A stretch of 64,000 bases of DNA from Clostridia bacterium (lineage in GTDB: Bacteria > Bacillota > Clostridia > Oscillospirales > Acutalibacteraceae). Shown in pieces: positions 1 through 8,988 of the stretch; position 1 is the stretch's first letter; each line of letters begins with the position of its first letter. The position numbers and the translations under genes are program-made. Location of the stretch: the NCBI GenBank assembly GCA_017438845.1, contig JAFRUO010000029.1, positions 98,231 through 162,230 on the forward strand, in the 5' to 3' direction. The notes under the pieces are model-generated. The model saw only the letters and a program-made list of their open reading frames with translations. It did no database searches and was not told the DNA's origin.

Positions 1-1384
1 GCTGATTTAAACTGTCATACTCGTATGTTACGGTGTTTGAACCGTTGCTAACCGAGGTGATATTTCCGAGAGAATCGTAGGTGTAGCTATGAGTTATTCC
101 AAGTGTGCTGACAGAACTTACAAGTGTAGTTGTCAGGTTGTTCTCTCGGTCAACATAGGTGTAATTCGTATCAAGTCCGTTAATTGTCCTCTTGGAAAGT
201 CTCGCAAGAGTGTCATAAGCGTTGCTAAGCTTTAAAACTGAATTCCAGCTCACGCCGTAAACCTGATCCGGCATTGTTCCCTGAGACAGATTTCCGTAAG
301 TGTAACCGATTTTCTGTGTACCGAGAGGGGAGAAATGATTAACGCCGGTTAAATAATTTGTCTTATCGGCATAGCTGTAATCAGTGCTTGAATAAAGAAT
401 TTTTCCCGAAAGAGCGGTTCCCTCATACTCTCTTATGCTTCTTACTCTGCCTGCAAGGTCATAAGCAAAGCGTGTATGCGTGTTTGAGGCAAAGTCAACA
501 GTAGATGAAATATTGCCGTCGCTTCCGTAGGCAATCTGCTTTTTTCCTATATTGTTATTATACGACTGTTCGACAATTCGGTCAAGTGAATCATAGGTGT
601 ATTCTATATAGTCCCCGTTGCCGTAGGTTTGCCTTGAAAGCAGATTGCGGTTGTTATAAGTCAGGCTTGAAAGGGTTAAATAACTACTGCCGTTTCCGAC
701 CTTTGTCGCCGTCGTTCTGCCGAACTCGTCATATTCAAAACTGTACCTTGTTGCTCCGTTGACGTTAATATCCGTCAGTCTGTCGTTTGAATATGTGTAG
801 CTGTTTGTCATGCCGCCCGAAGAAACGGACAAAAGGGCGTTGTTGCTTTGATCATATTGATAGCTTGTTGTTATACCTGCGGCGTTTGTTGTCGAAGTCA
901 GAGTTCCGTCAGTCGTGTTGTAGTTGTATGACATTGTGTTGCCTGCCTGATCGGTCTGAGTGCTGAGGAAATTTTGATTATCTGTGTAGGTAGCGGAAGT
1001 GACTATTTTTCTTCCCGTTGTTACCTCTTCGGTATAGTCCTCAACTAAATACCACTTTTGGCAGGAATTATTCGTTGGTTGATTTCTCAACGTAACATAC
1101 GAACCGTCTTCTGCTGTCTGAGTCTCTCCGTTAGTCGAGTCAAGATAACGAGTTGCGCCGGTATAAACATTTGAAATTGTGAACGCCCCGTCAGTTGTAG
1201 GCGTTACGGTAAACAGATATCTGTTGCTGCTATCACTTGAGCTTACAAGTTCAAGCTTTGCTCCGTTTCCTGCCGATGTATCTTTGACGCGAAGATAGTA
1301 ATTACCGAGCTTCATTTTGTAAACGCCGTTGACTGTAATCCTTTCAGGTGTTCTTAAGTATTCGAATGAAATTCGTTTTCCCAA
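1..1384 (-). CDS. RHS-repeat / ricin-type lectin fragment, 5'-truncated, continues past the left edge
   Basis: Read on the minus strand, one frame is open from a stop at 1397-1399 to the window edge. About the first 110 codons resemble a ricin-type beta-trefoil (YYLRVKD near the start, QKWYLVEDY at the end). They are followed by YD repeats such as EYDEFGRTT, YTYDSLDRIVEQS and YTYDSLGNITS, typical of RHS/WapA shells. There is no signal peptide or N-terminal shell, so this is a 3' piece of an RHS gene. Possible starts are TTG at 1384, with an AGGAAGGA Shine-Dalgarno-like stretch just upstream and inside the preceding gene, or ATG at 1315. It overlaps the end of the putative immunity gene in another frame. 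I infer an orphan RHS cassette joined by recombination; its toxin tip would lie outside the window. Confidence 0.7.
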   Translation of the reverse strand, partial: MGKRISFEYLRTPERITVNGVYKMKLGNYYLRVKDTSAGNGAKLELVSSSDSSNRYLFTVTPTTDGAFTISNVYTGATRYLDSTNGETQTAEDGSYVTLRNQPTNNSCQKWYLVEDYTEEVTTGRKIVTSATYTDNQNFLSTQTDQAGNTMSYNYNTTDGTLTSTTNAAGITTSYQYDQSNNALLSVSSGGMTNSYTYSNDRLTDINVNGATRYSFEYDEFGRTTATKVGNGSSYLTLSSLTYNNRNLLSRQTYGNGDYIEYTYDSLDRIVEQSYNNNIGKKQIAYGSDGNISSTVDFASNTHTRFAYDLAGRVRSIREYEGTALSGKILYSSTDYSYADKTNYLTGVNHFSPLGTQKIGYTYGNLSQGTMPDQVYGVSWNSVLKLSNAYDTLARLSKRTINGLDTNYTYVDRENNLTTTLVSSVSTLGITHSYTYDSLGNITSVSNGSNTVTYEYDSLNQ

Positions 1385-2043
1385 TATATTCCTTCCTCAA
1401 TCATAATAGGCGAATTGTTGTACCTCTTATAAACTCTATAAGAACCATCATCATTAATTATTCTTTTTAACAATTGTTCCATTTGTTCTTTTTGAGAAAA
1501 ACCATCTATAAACTGTTTTATTATACCAATATCATCTGTACTCCATAAAATGAAATCAAAGTCATCCATTTTGGTAATAACAATTTGTGAAATATTTTCA
1601 TCTGTTAAATTGGAAAAAGAAAAATCAAAACTCTCCTCAAAATAGCAGTCTGACCTAATGTCACTTTGATGATAAATCACAGTAGGGTTGTTACTGTTTT
1701 CTGATTTAGAGATTAAATATGAGTCAAAATCAGAATTAGGAATATAGAATTTTTCATGATCGTATTTGGCAACATCTGAAAGATTAACAAAATCATAGTA
1801 TGATAATCTATATCTTGAATCTATATCTGATAATAAACTAATAGTTTCATTCGGCCGATTGGGATGATAAGCTATTTGATAATATTTTTTTTTGTTATAT
1901 TCTATATATGTAGAATAATATTTATCATATTTTTCAAAAACAAGAGATTCTTTGCGAATCGATTTATGCCCGAACGAAAAAATTATAGTTACCAAAGAAG
2001 CTATGCAAATAAGCAACAAAAGCAATTTTACTGATTTTTTCAT
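1354..2043 (-). CDS. putative membrane-anchored immunity protein for the RHS toxin
   Basis: A 229-residue protein of no family I recognise. Residues 1-24 form a positively charged N-terminus followed by one hydrophobic segment, so it is probably a signal-anchored protein facing outward; the LLIC sequence lacks the small residue expected before a lipobox cysteine. The rest is polar and rich in Tyr, Ser, Asp and Ile. It starts 9 nt after the RHS stop codon, and its Shine-Dalgarno GAGGTGG (2048-2054) overlaps that stop, so translation is probably coupled. It is more AT-rich than most of the window. A small unknown gene directly behind an RHS C-terminal tip is the classic immunity position; the function is inferred from position only. 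Confidence 0.65.
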   Translation of the reverse strand: MKKSVKLLLLLICIASLVTIIFSFGHKSIRKESLVFEKYDKYYSTYIEYNKKKYYQIAYHPNRPNETISLLSDIDSRYRLSYYDFVNLSDVAKYDHEKFYIPNSDFDSYLISKSENSNNPTVIYHQSDIRSDCYFEESFDFSFSNLTDENISQIVITKMDDFDFILWSTDDIGIIKQFIDGFSQKEQMEQLLKRIINDDGSYRVYKRYNNSPIMIEEGIYWENEFHSNT

Positions 2044-2052
2044 ATTACCACC

Positions 2053-5000
2053 TCAACAAGGAATCTTTCTTGTTTTCCAATCGGCTCTAACAACGAAATC
2101 TCTTTTATGGGCATTGGGGAAATAATACGGATCTGCCCATGTGCAAAAATAACAACCTCTTATTCCGTTATAATAATCAAATGCTCTTGAATCCTCCCAT
2201 TTGTCTGCATCTTGTTCATAGATATCAATAGCAGAACAGCTATTTTTTGCAGAAGTTCTCCATAATTGTAAAAATGGGGTAGTGTTAAGGTTCAATTCCG
2301 AATCTGTTATATATTTTTTGGCTGTTCTTAATGTTAATCCAAGCGATAGAATTATAGATGTCTTTGAAGTTAATTTCTCTTGGTTCCATTTAAGTAAACA
2401 ATGCTCTTTTATTTCTCTGGAAACACAATCATCACTAAATAAAAATTCTCGTTCGTTAGTAGGATCATCAAAATATGCTGCATTATGTTTTTTATAAAAT
2501 TCATCTTTAAACTTAAATGTAGATATTAATGCTAAAACATCAAAAACAAAATTACCAAATTCTAAATACATTGTAAAAATAACATCTGAAAAAGTTAGAC
2601 TACCTTTTATTCCGTTTTTTGTTTCATCAAGTTTGATTCTAATAAATCCCTTTTTGTCGTTTTTGTACTTTTTATCTAGAGAGTTTGCATCAGAATCGGC
2701 TATAATGCAATTATAATAATCTAAAAAAGCAATAAGTGTTATAATTCCTTTAAAAGATAAAAAATCTGAGGCGGTGCTTTTAAACCCACTATAATCCACC
2801 ATATTAACCGGATTATTACCGCAATAGATAAAGAGGTTAGCACCTTTGATTTGACCTACCGAGGCGAGAAGAATTGAGGTGTCGTCTGCGTTTATAAATC
2901 TTCTCCACTGAGGATTGTAGTATCTCGACTGCAAATAGTAGAGCCCGGAAATAAAATCGTATTTATACCCTCTATAAGCAAAACCGCAAAAAGTTTTAAG
3001 TATAAGCAGCTCCGTCTGGCTTAAACCGCTGTCATAATCAGGCGTTATATTTCCCCACGGGTCATAAGAGTAACTAACTAAAGTGTTTCCCGTGTCGGCG
3101 TCTATAACAGAGATTATATCACCAAACATATTTCTGATAAACAGATATTCTTTGTCATCTAACATTACGGCAGATGGGGAGTTTTCTCCTTCGGCATATA
3201 CTATTTTTGAATTAACTCTGTGCCAGACGGTTTGCTGTTCTTCTCCAACTGTGGTAATGACAGGATACATCAAGGTTTGTGCCGTTATCTTTTCATCCGA
3301 CCAAATATAATCGAGCGAGTATTCAAGCTCATTTGCACTGCTGTAATACTTCTCGTTTGTCCTTAAGCCGTCGGCATTGTACTCAAACTGCAAATAATCG
3401 TTAGTTTTCAGCTTGAATGTCCTCAGCTGTTTTCCGTTCCACGTTAAGGCGTTTCCGTTATATGACGACGGATTGCCGGCATTGTCATAGGAAATAGATT
3501 TTCCGTCATACGATATTAAGCGGTCAGCCCATCTCCAGTTGCCCGATGTTCCCAAATCATAACTGCATGAAATGGTTTTACGGACAGTTCCCAAGTTATC
3601 ATTTAAGGTGTAGTTGTATTCATTTAAACTAATCATATTTCCGCCAAAATCATAATTATACACATAGGTTTTATTATTAACATTATCATCTAACCTAGTC
3701 AATTGATTCGCCTCGTCATAAGTATAGCGGTAACGTAAGGTGCGATTGTTACTGCTATCAACACTGTATTCGCGAGTTATATTGCCGTTATCGTCATAGC
3801 CATATGCATATTTTACAGAACTGTTCAGTGTGCTCTGCATAACACTTGTTCCGTAATATGCTTTGTTTTCATATGTATCAACTCGGCTTGACGCTTTTTC
3901 TTCACCGTCTTTTGTGTAAGTTTTGTATGTATAATCAGTAATAACGGCAGAAAAGTTGGTGTTTGTATTATTGCCGGGTATGTCAGTTGAAAAAACAGAT
4001 TTTTGTTTCGTTCTTCCAAAAGTATCATTTCGCTTTGACATACTGACTGTTATATCCGAGTTAGATACTTTTTCCAAATAATTGGTATCGCCTGTTTCTT
4101 CATTAACAACTCCGTCGTTTTGATATTTTGTATAAGTCGTTCCGTTGACAATCTCATAAAAATTACCTTCGTCATCATATGAAGCGTAGTATTCCAAGCC
4201 GTTATCAGAATACACCTCAACGGAATCTCCGTTATAGTAAATTGCTCTTGACTTTATATTATTAGTATAAGCCTCTTCATAGACTTTTTGTCCTAATGAA
4301 TCGTAATAATAATTATATGTTTCGGTCAGAGCAGCGCTGCCGGTTTTTGCATTAGTAATACTGATTACATTCCCATTATTATCATATTCATATGTAGATG
4401 AACTGCTGTTGTTGAATATGACTTTTTTGAGCTCGTTTCTCGGAGTTGAATTGTTATATTGATATGTAACAAGGTTTTTGCTTTGAGCTCCTACTAAACC
4501 CTCTACGTAAAGAGCAGTAACCTTGCCGATAGAATTATATGCAATTCTATACCTGAAATTATTATGCTTTATCTTGGTTACATTTCCTATGGAATTGTAT
4601 TCATATTCGGTACTCATAAATTTTTTTAAAATCGTAGTACCGCCAATGCCCAATAAAGTACCGTACTGTGTATTAATACGTTGAATACTGCCGTCAGCAA
4701 AATATGAATATGTTTTTTCCCCGCCGTTTGCATCTGTCTCTGACTGTAAATAACCGTTTGCCTGATCGTAAAGATAATGAGTATCCTTGTCGTTTTCGTT
4801 CGTAGTCTTTGTCAGATAATTACCGTTTGAAGTATAGGTTCTTTGATTAAACATTGAAATTAAACTGCTGAATTGGAAGCCATTAATGATAATTGAGATT
4901 ATATTACCAAAATCATCGAATTGAATATCAAAAAGCTTCTTACATTCACTGCAATTGCATTCGGCTTCGCTTGAGCAGGTGCAAGGACAGCCTACTCCGT

Positions 5001-8000
5001 AAGCGCAGTTTTCACCGCAAACGCAATATGTCTCAGTCTGTTCGGGAGTATTCTCTGTTTGCTCAACAGGCTCGGTAATCTCTGGTTCAGGTTCGTTCTC
5101 CTCTTCGTAAGTTTCCTCAACCGTATCCGTTAATTCCTGTTTAGTGAGACTTGCGTTTGCAAAGACTATTTCGTTTGGATTGTTTTCATATATAAGGGAA
5201 ACGGTAATCTCGTCACTGTCTCCTTTTAATACTATGCTTTCCGAAAGGTATTGCCAATCGGTAATATTTCCGACAATTGATTTTTCAACGCTATCGTTTT
5301 GTTGTTGCTCGTTTTCGTCTGTGTAAGTGTATTGAAGCTTGATGCCGGCAATTTTTTCCGGGCTTGCCAAGGATTCCTCTTGAATCAAGCCGTATAATAA
5401 GCTTTCACTCTCGGGATAAGCCGTCGAGCCCTTTGCCCAACAGCCAAAGGTAATAACATCATCTTTTTTTCCGTTTATTCTAACAGTCTGAGAAAGTGAC
5501 TTTGAAACAGTTACCGAGCTTCCGTTTGAGAGAATAACAGTATTGCTTTCCTCGCCTAAAACAGTATCGCTTCCCATTGAAATAGCTCCGTTTGCTGTCC
5601 AAGAAGCGAGGCTGTTGCCGCTTGCATTAAAGCTGCCGTTTGTTAAGTAGTCATAGCTGCCGGCACCTGCCCCCGACTCGAGTTGCAGGCTGTCAACAAA
5701 GAAATTACCCTTACCGTTTTCAATGCCTACTTCAACCGTTACAGTGCTGAATTCATCGGCAGTGTAAGGGAGCTGAACAGAGTACTTTTTATAATCAGTA
5801 CAAACAGCAGCGATTTTTCTTGAATTGGAAACAACTATTTCATTTTCACTGTTAACTGCTTTTATGTTTAGTGTAAGAATATCTTCTGTTTCTATACTTT
5901 GAGCTTTGATAAAAGCAGAAAAGGTGTAAACATCCTCGTCCTGAACAGCCACTGTTTGTGAAACACTTTTGTTTGAAGCAGTCTGTGAGGCAATATTTAA
6001 GGAATAACAGTTGGATTCTGCGTCATTCGATAAATCTGCCGTACTGATATTGTTTAATTGCCAAGAGGACAAGCCGTTTTCAAAACTGCTGTTAGGCAAA
6101 AGATTAGGCGAAACCTTACCTGAATCAGAATAATTACCCTTGCTATCGATATAATATCTAAGTTTGCCATAGTTGTCAAATTGCTCGATAATACTGTAAC
6201 CTGTCAAGTCTTCAAACTTTACCTGATATGGTCCTTGTTGTGTAATTGTGACAGTATTACCAAAGACACCTGTTGCACTTTCCACTATCTGATAAACAGA
6301 ATTATTTTGCCCGTTATAGATATATTCCACTTTATAACCGACCGCAGGATAGCCGTTGTTGCCAACCGAACAAGCAAAAATTTCTTTTAAATTTGAGTTG
6401 TCATAATAAGTATAACCTGCAGCGTTATAGCTGTTAAAAACAACGTTTTCAACATTTCTGTTTGCCGAATATAAGTATTCTGTCATCAGATAATTGGTGT
6501 TATCAGCCGAAAGAATTTGAGTGTTATTACTTTCATAGCATTTTATCGAAGAGAGTAGCCCTGTGATGTTATCATATTCAAAACGAAACTGCCTTCCAAC
6601 TCCGTCTGTTATTTTTTCTATAGCGAGGAAATTATTATCTGTTGTTAAATCACTGCAATATAATACTGTAATTGTTTGATAAGCCGTAGTGTTATTAACA
6701 GCTACCTTTTTGGTTACAGATACAAGTCGTCCGTGTGAATCAAAACTTTCCGTGTTTCCGTCAGGACGAGTTATTTTTATATATTCTAAGCCGTCTCCCT
6801 CATAGCCTTCGGGGACATCGGTAATAAACGCACTATATCCGGAGCTGTTTAAACCGTCTGGCTTTTCTTCTGTAAAAACGGTAACTTCGTTGTTCTCGGA
6901 ATCTAATTCTGTTGATTTTGTAAAGCTGATTGTGTTTCCGTTTTCTGTAATATAACATAATGTTTGCAAATTGTCATAATCTGCAAAGTGATTATAGTAA
7001 ATTACCCGGTTGTAGTTTGTTGCCCAATTGTTTCCATATACACCCAAGGGCATAATATAGTTTTCATTAATTGCTTGTTGGTATTTAAACAATTCCTTAA
7101 CAGAAGAGTTATAAAGGAAAGAAACAGTAACAGGCATAATATTTCCGCTTATTGAAATATCATCTCTTTTAATATACAGTTGACGGGTGAAATCATTAAT
7201 GTATGCGTTTCCTGCTCTCCCAAGCTGTTGAGTATGATAGTCAAATCTATCGTCATATCCCGAAGAGTAAACAAAATCAAAGAAAATATATGTGTTTGTG
7301 GTTTCCTCTTGGTTCATAAGGTTATATGAACCGTTTAAAATAATATTAGCACTTAAATCTTCGTCTTCTGTAACAAAAGCAAAACCGTTATTAACACCAC
7401 CGTTTAACCACCCAACAAATAGCTTTGTTATATCAAAAGAGAAAATCGAAATATCGTTTTGGCTTTCTCCTACTCCATACGGAGAAACATAATAGTCGCT
7501 GACTGTATTTGAAAGCGTAGGCTTTGTATTGTAAGTAACTGTTTGAGCACTGAATTGCTGGGTAATTTCTTTCAGCAATATTGAACCGCCTGAGGCTTCT
7601 CCTGCAGACAAGTATAATACCTTCGTTAAAGTAACATTTTCATCAATCCATGAGAATTTATCAACATCTATTTTGGTATATATTTCACTTTTATAATCAT
7701 TAGTATTAGAAACAGCAGCAAAAGGAACATCATACCCCGTTTGATTAGAAGCGTTTGCATCCTGTAGGCTGGAGCTTACAACAGTATCCTCAACCCAATT
7801 TTCAGAATTATCCTGAATCATTATTGCGGGATCAATGGTAATAGGATAAGCACGCTCAGGAGTGCCTGTCCATTCCCTTGAAGGAGAATAGACAAGTGTA
7901 ATTGTACCGTTATTATTATTTGAAACATTTACACCTATATCATATGACAAGGCAAGATTGCTGTCGGTCATTACAGGTGCAGGGATGGTGAACTTAACGT

Positions 8001-8730
8001 CGCCGTTTGTATCGGTAATGTCCAAGCTGTTGTTATCGTTTAATCTGTATGTCAGATTTCCGATTTCAATATCAAAGGAATATGTATCCTTTATGCTTGC
8101 TGCGTCAGAAACGATTATGTTTTCTTTAATTCCGTTCGGAAGGACTACATATTCTATATCGGTATCCTCGGCAACATTTTCGTATTTTACCTCGGACTTA
8201 ATATTTGCGACAGCTGCTTCAAATTCTTCAGTTTTATCAGCTTTTTTATCAGTGATTTTGCTGTTTGCCGCTGAAATATCATTAACAGAAAACGCTATTT
8301 CGTTGCCATTGTTTTCCAATGTTATTTGACTGTTGCTCGTAATTCTTTCCGGCAGAGTTACATTGAATGGATTGTCTGCAGTAGTTAATGCGCCGTTTTT
8401 CGATACAAGCGTATTGTCAATTTCTTTCCATACGCCGTCATTCATAAAGTGTAGCGGTGTTTGAGAAACGAGAGCGGTGTAAGTGCCATCAGCTCTCTTA
8501 TATACCTTTGTGTGTTCGTCACGCTTTTCGGTGACTTCATAAAGAATCTCTGCTTTTTCTTCTTCTGCCTTTTCTGCCGGATTGTCAAGAAGGTCAGAAA
8601 AATACTGTTTTTCATTATTGTATTCATTATATGCCTCGGCCATTACCTGAGTCGGCAGTATTTCCACTATAAAAATTAATGATAAGAATACCGCTAAAAT
8701 TTTGGATATAGATTTCATTGCCTTTTTCAT
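2053..8730 (-). CDS. secreted RHS-repeat (WapA-like) polymorphic toxin with DNRLRE domain and unknown C-terminal tip
   Basis: A 2225-residue secreted RHS protein. The start is ATG 8730, behind GGGAGGA; an upstream in-frame start has no such site. Residues 1-33 are a signal peptide ending VMAEA. A DNRLRE-type domain lies near 305-485 and RHS/YD segments near 600-870. Two jelly-roll-like carbohydrate-binding segments follow at about 877-1020 and 1027-1195 (openings NSSFENGLSSW and NGSFNASGNSLASW). A Cys-rich linker with about 10 Cys is near 1233-1267, then a long YD array. The RHS core (about 1883-1980) contains GLYYLQSRYYNPQWRRF and GNNPVNMVDYSGF. The last 242 residues (1984-2225; nt 2056-2781) are unlike the shell, AT-rich, and have three hydrophobic stretches; I recognise no toxin fold in them. 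Likely a contact-dependent antibacterial toxin on the cell surface. Confidence 0.88.
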   Translation of the reverse strand: MKKAMKSISKILAVFLSLIFIVEILPTQVMAEAYNEYNNEKQYFSDLLDNPAEKAEEEKAEILYEVTEKRDEHTKVYKRADGTYTALVSQTPLHFMNDGVWKEIDNTLVSKNGALTTADNPFNVTLPERITSNSQITLENNGNEIAFSVNDISAANSKITDKKADKTEEFEAAVANIKSEVKYENVAEDTDIEYVVLPNGIKENIIVSDAASIKDTYSFDIEIGNLTYRLNDNNSLDITDTNGDVKFTIPAPVMTDSNLALSYDIGVNVSNNNNGTITLVYSPSREWTGTPERAYPITIDPAIMIQDNSENWVEDTVVSSSLQDANASNQTGYDVPFAAVSNTNDYKSEIYTKIDVDKFSWIDENVTLTKVLYLSAGEASGGSILLKEITQQFSAQTVTYNTKPTLSNTVSDYYVSPYGVGESQNDISIFSFDITKLFVGWLNGGVNNGFAFVTEDEDLSANIILNGSYNLMNQEETTNTYIFFDFVYSSGYDDRFDYHTQQLGRAGNAYINDFTRQLYIKRDDISISGNIMPVTVSFLYNSSVKELFKYQQAINENYIMPLGVYGNNWATNYNRVIYYNHFADYDNLQTLCYITENGNTISFTKSTELDSENNEVTVFTEEKPDGLNSSGYSAFITDVPEGYEGDGLEYIKITRPDGNTESFDSHGRLVSVTKKVAVNNTTAYQTITVLYCSDLTTDNNFLAIEKITDGVGRQFRFEYDNITGLLSSIKCYESNNTQILSADNTNYLMTEYLYSANRNVENVVFNSYNAAGYTYYDNSNLKEIFACSVGNNGYPAVGYKVEYIYNGQNNSVYQIVESATGVFGNTVTITQQGPYQVKFEDLTGYSIIEQFDNYGKLRYYIDSKGNYSDSGKVSPNLLPNSSFENGLSSWQLNNISTADLSNDAESNCYSLNIASQTASNKSVSQTVAVQDEDVYTFSAFIKAQSIETEDILTLNIKAVNSENEIVVSNSRKIAAVCTDYKKYSVQLPYTADEFSTVTVEVGIENGKGNFFVDSLQLESGAGAGSYDYLTNGSFNASGNSLASWTANGAISMGSDTVLGEESNTVILSNGSSVTVSKSLSQTVRINGKKDDVITFGCWAKGSTAYPESESLLYGLIQEESLASPEKIAGIKLQYTYTDENEQQQNDSVEKSIVGNITDWQYLSESIVLKGDSDEITVSLIYENNPNEIVFANASLTKQELTDTVEETYEEENEPEPEITEPVEQTENTPEQTETYCVCGENCAYGVGCPCTCSSEAECNCSECKKLFDIQFDDFGNIISIIINGFQFSSLISMFNQRTYTSNGNYLTKTTNENDKDTHYLYDQANGYLQSETDANGGEKTYSYFADGSIQRINTQYGTLLGIGGTTILKKFMSTEYEYNSIGNVTKIKHNNFRYRIAYNSIGKVTALYVEGLVGAQSKNLVTYQYNNSTPRNELKKVIFNNSSSSTYEYDNNGNVISITNAKTGSAALTETYNYYYDSLGQKVYEEAYTNNIKSRAIYYNGDSVEVYSDNGLEYYASYDDEGNFYEIVNGTTYTKYQNDGVVNEETGDTNYLEKVSNSDITVSMSKRNDTFGRTKQKSVFSTDIPGNNTNTNFSAVITDYTYKTYTKDGEEKASSRVDTYENKAYYGTSVMQSTLNSSVKYAYGYDDNGNITREYSVDSSNNRTLRYRYTYDEANQLTRLDDNVNNKTYVYNYDFGGNMISLNEYNYTLNDNLGTVRKTISCSYDLGTSGNWRWADRLISYDGKSISYDNAGNPSSYNGNALTWNGKQLRTFKLKTNDYLQFEYNADGLRTNEKYYSSANELEYSLDYIWSDEKITAQTLMYPVITTVGEEQQTVWHRVNSKIVYAEGENSPSAVMLDDKEYLFIRNMFGDIISVIDADTGNTLVSYSYDPWGNITPDYDSGLSQTELLILKTFCGFAYRGYKYDFISGLYYLQSRYYNPQWRRFINADDTSILLASVGQIKGANLFIYCGNNPVNMVDYSGFKSTASDFLSFKGIITLIAFLDYYNCIIADSDANSLDKKYKNDKKGFIRIKLDETKNGIKGSLTFSDVIFTMYLEFGNFVFDVLALISTFKFKDEFYKKHNAAYFDDPTNEREFLFSDDCVSREIKEHCLLKWNQEKLTSKTSIILSLGLTLRTAKKYITDSELNLNTTPFLQLWRTSAKNSCSAIDIYEQDADKWEDSRAFDYYNGIRGCYFCTWADPYYFPNAHKRDFVVRADWKTRKIPC

Positions 8731-8952
8731 AAACAGTCCTCCCGATATCAATAAAGTATGCCTAAGCACAAACTTAATCGTTTGTCAAGTCCATTTTATA
8801 GGTTTTTTAAAAAAGATACAGCTAAAATGCAAAAATAGACATAAATTCTGCAAAATTAGCAATATTTCAGTTAGTTTTTATCTAAGAAGTAGCTTTTGAA
8901 ACGTCCGAAAACAATAATATATACGGCTCTGAACCGTAAAACGAATGAAAAA

Positions 8953-8975
8953 ACAGCTCCCTTCAAGGGAGCTGT
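8953..8975 (-). terminator. rho-independent terminator of the TetR-kinase operon
   Basis: Inverted repeat acagctccc / gggagctgt (8953-8961 and 8967-8975) with a 5-nt loop; read on the minus strand it is followed by six T residues. It lies 13 nt beyond the kinase stop codon. Confidence 0.85.
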
Positions 8976-8988
8976 AAATATTAGAGCA

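Noticed and set aside
1..8730. One single RHS gene broken by a frameshift, with 1-1384 as its 3' end
   Set aside because: The long RHS gene already has a complete core and tip, an independent gene lies between, and the ricin-like domain of the fragment does not match the long protein.
8760..8788. A sigma-A promoter for the RHS gene from the TTGACA at 8783-8788
   Set aside because: No acceptable -10 lies at 16-18 nt; the nearest choices TTAGGC and TAGGCA match poorly.
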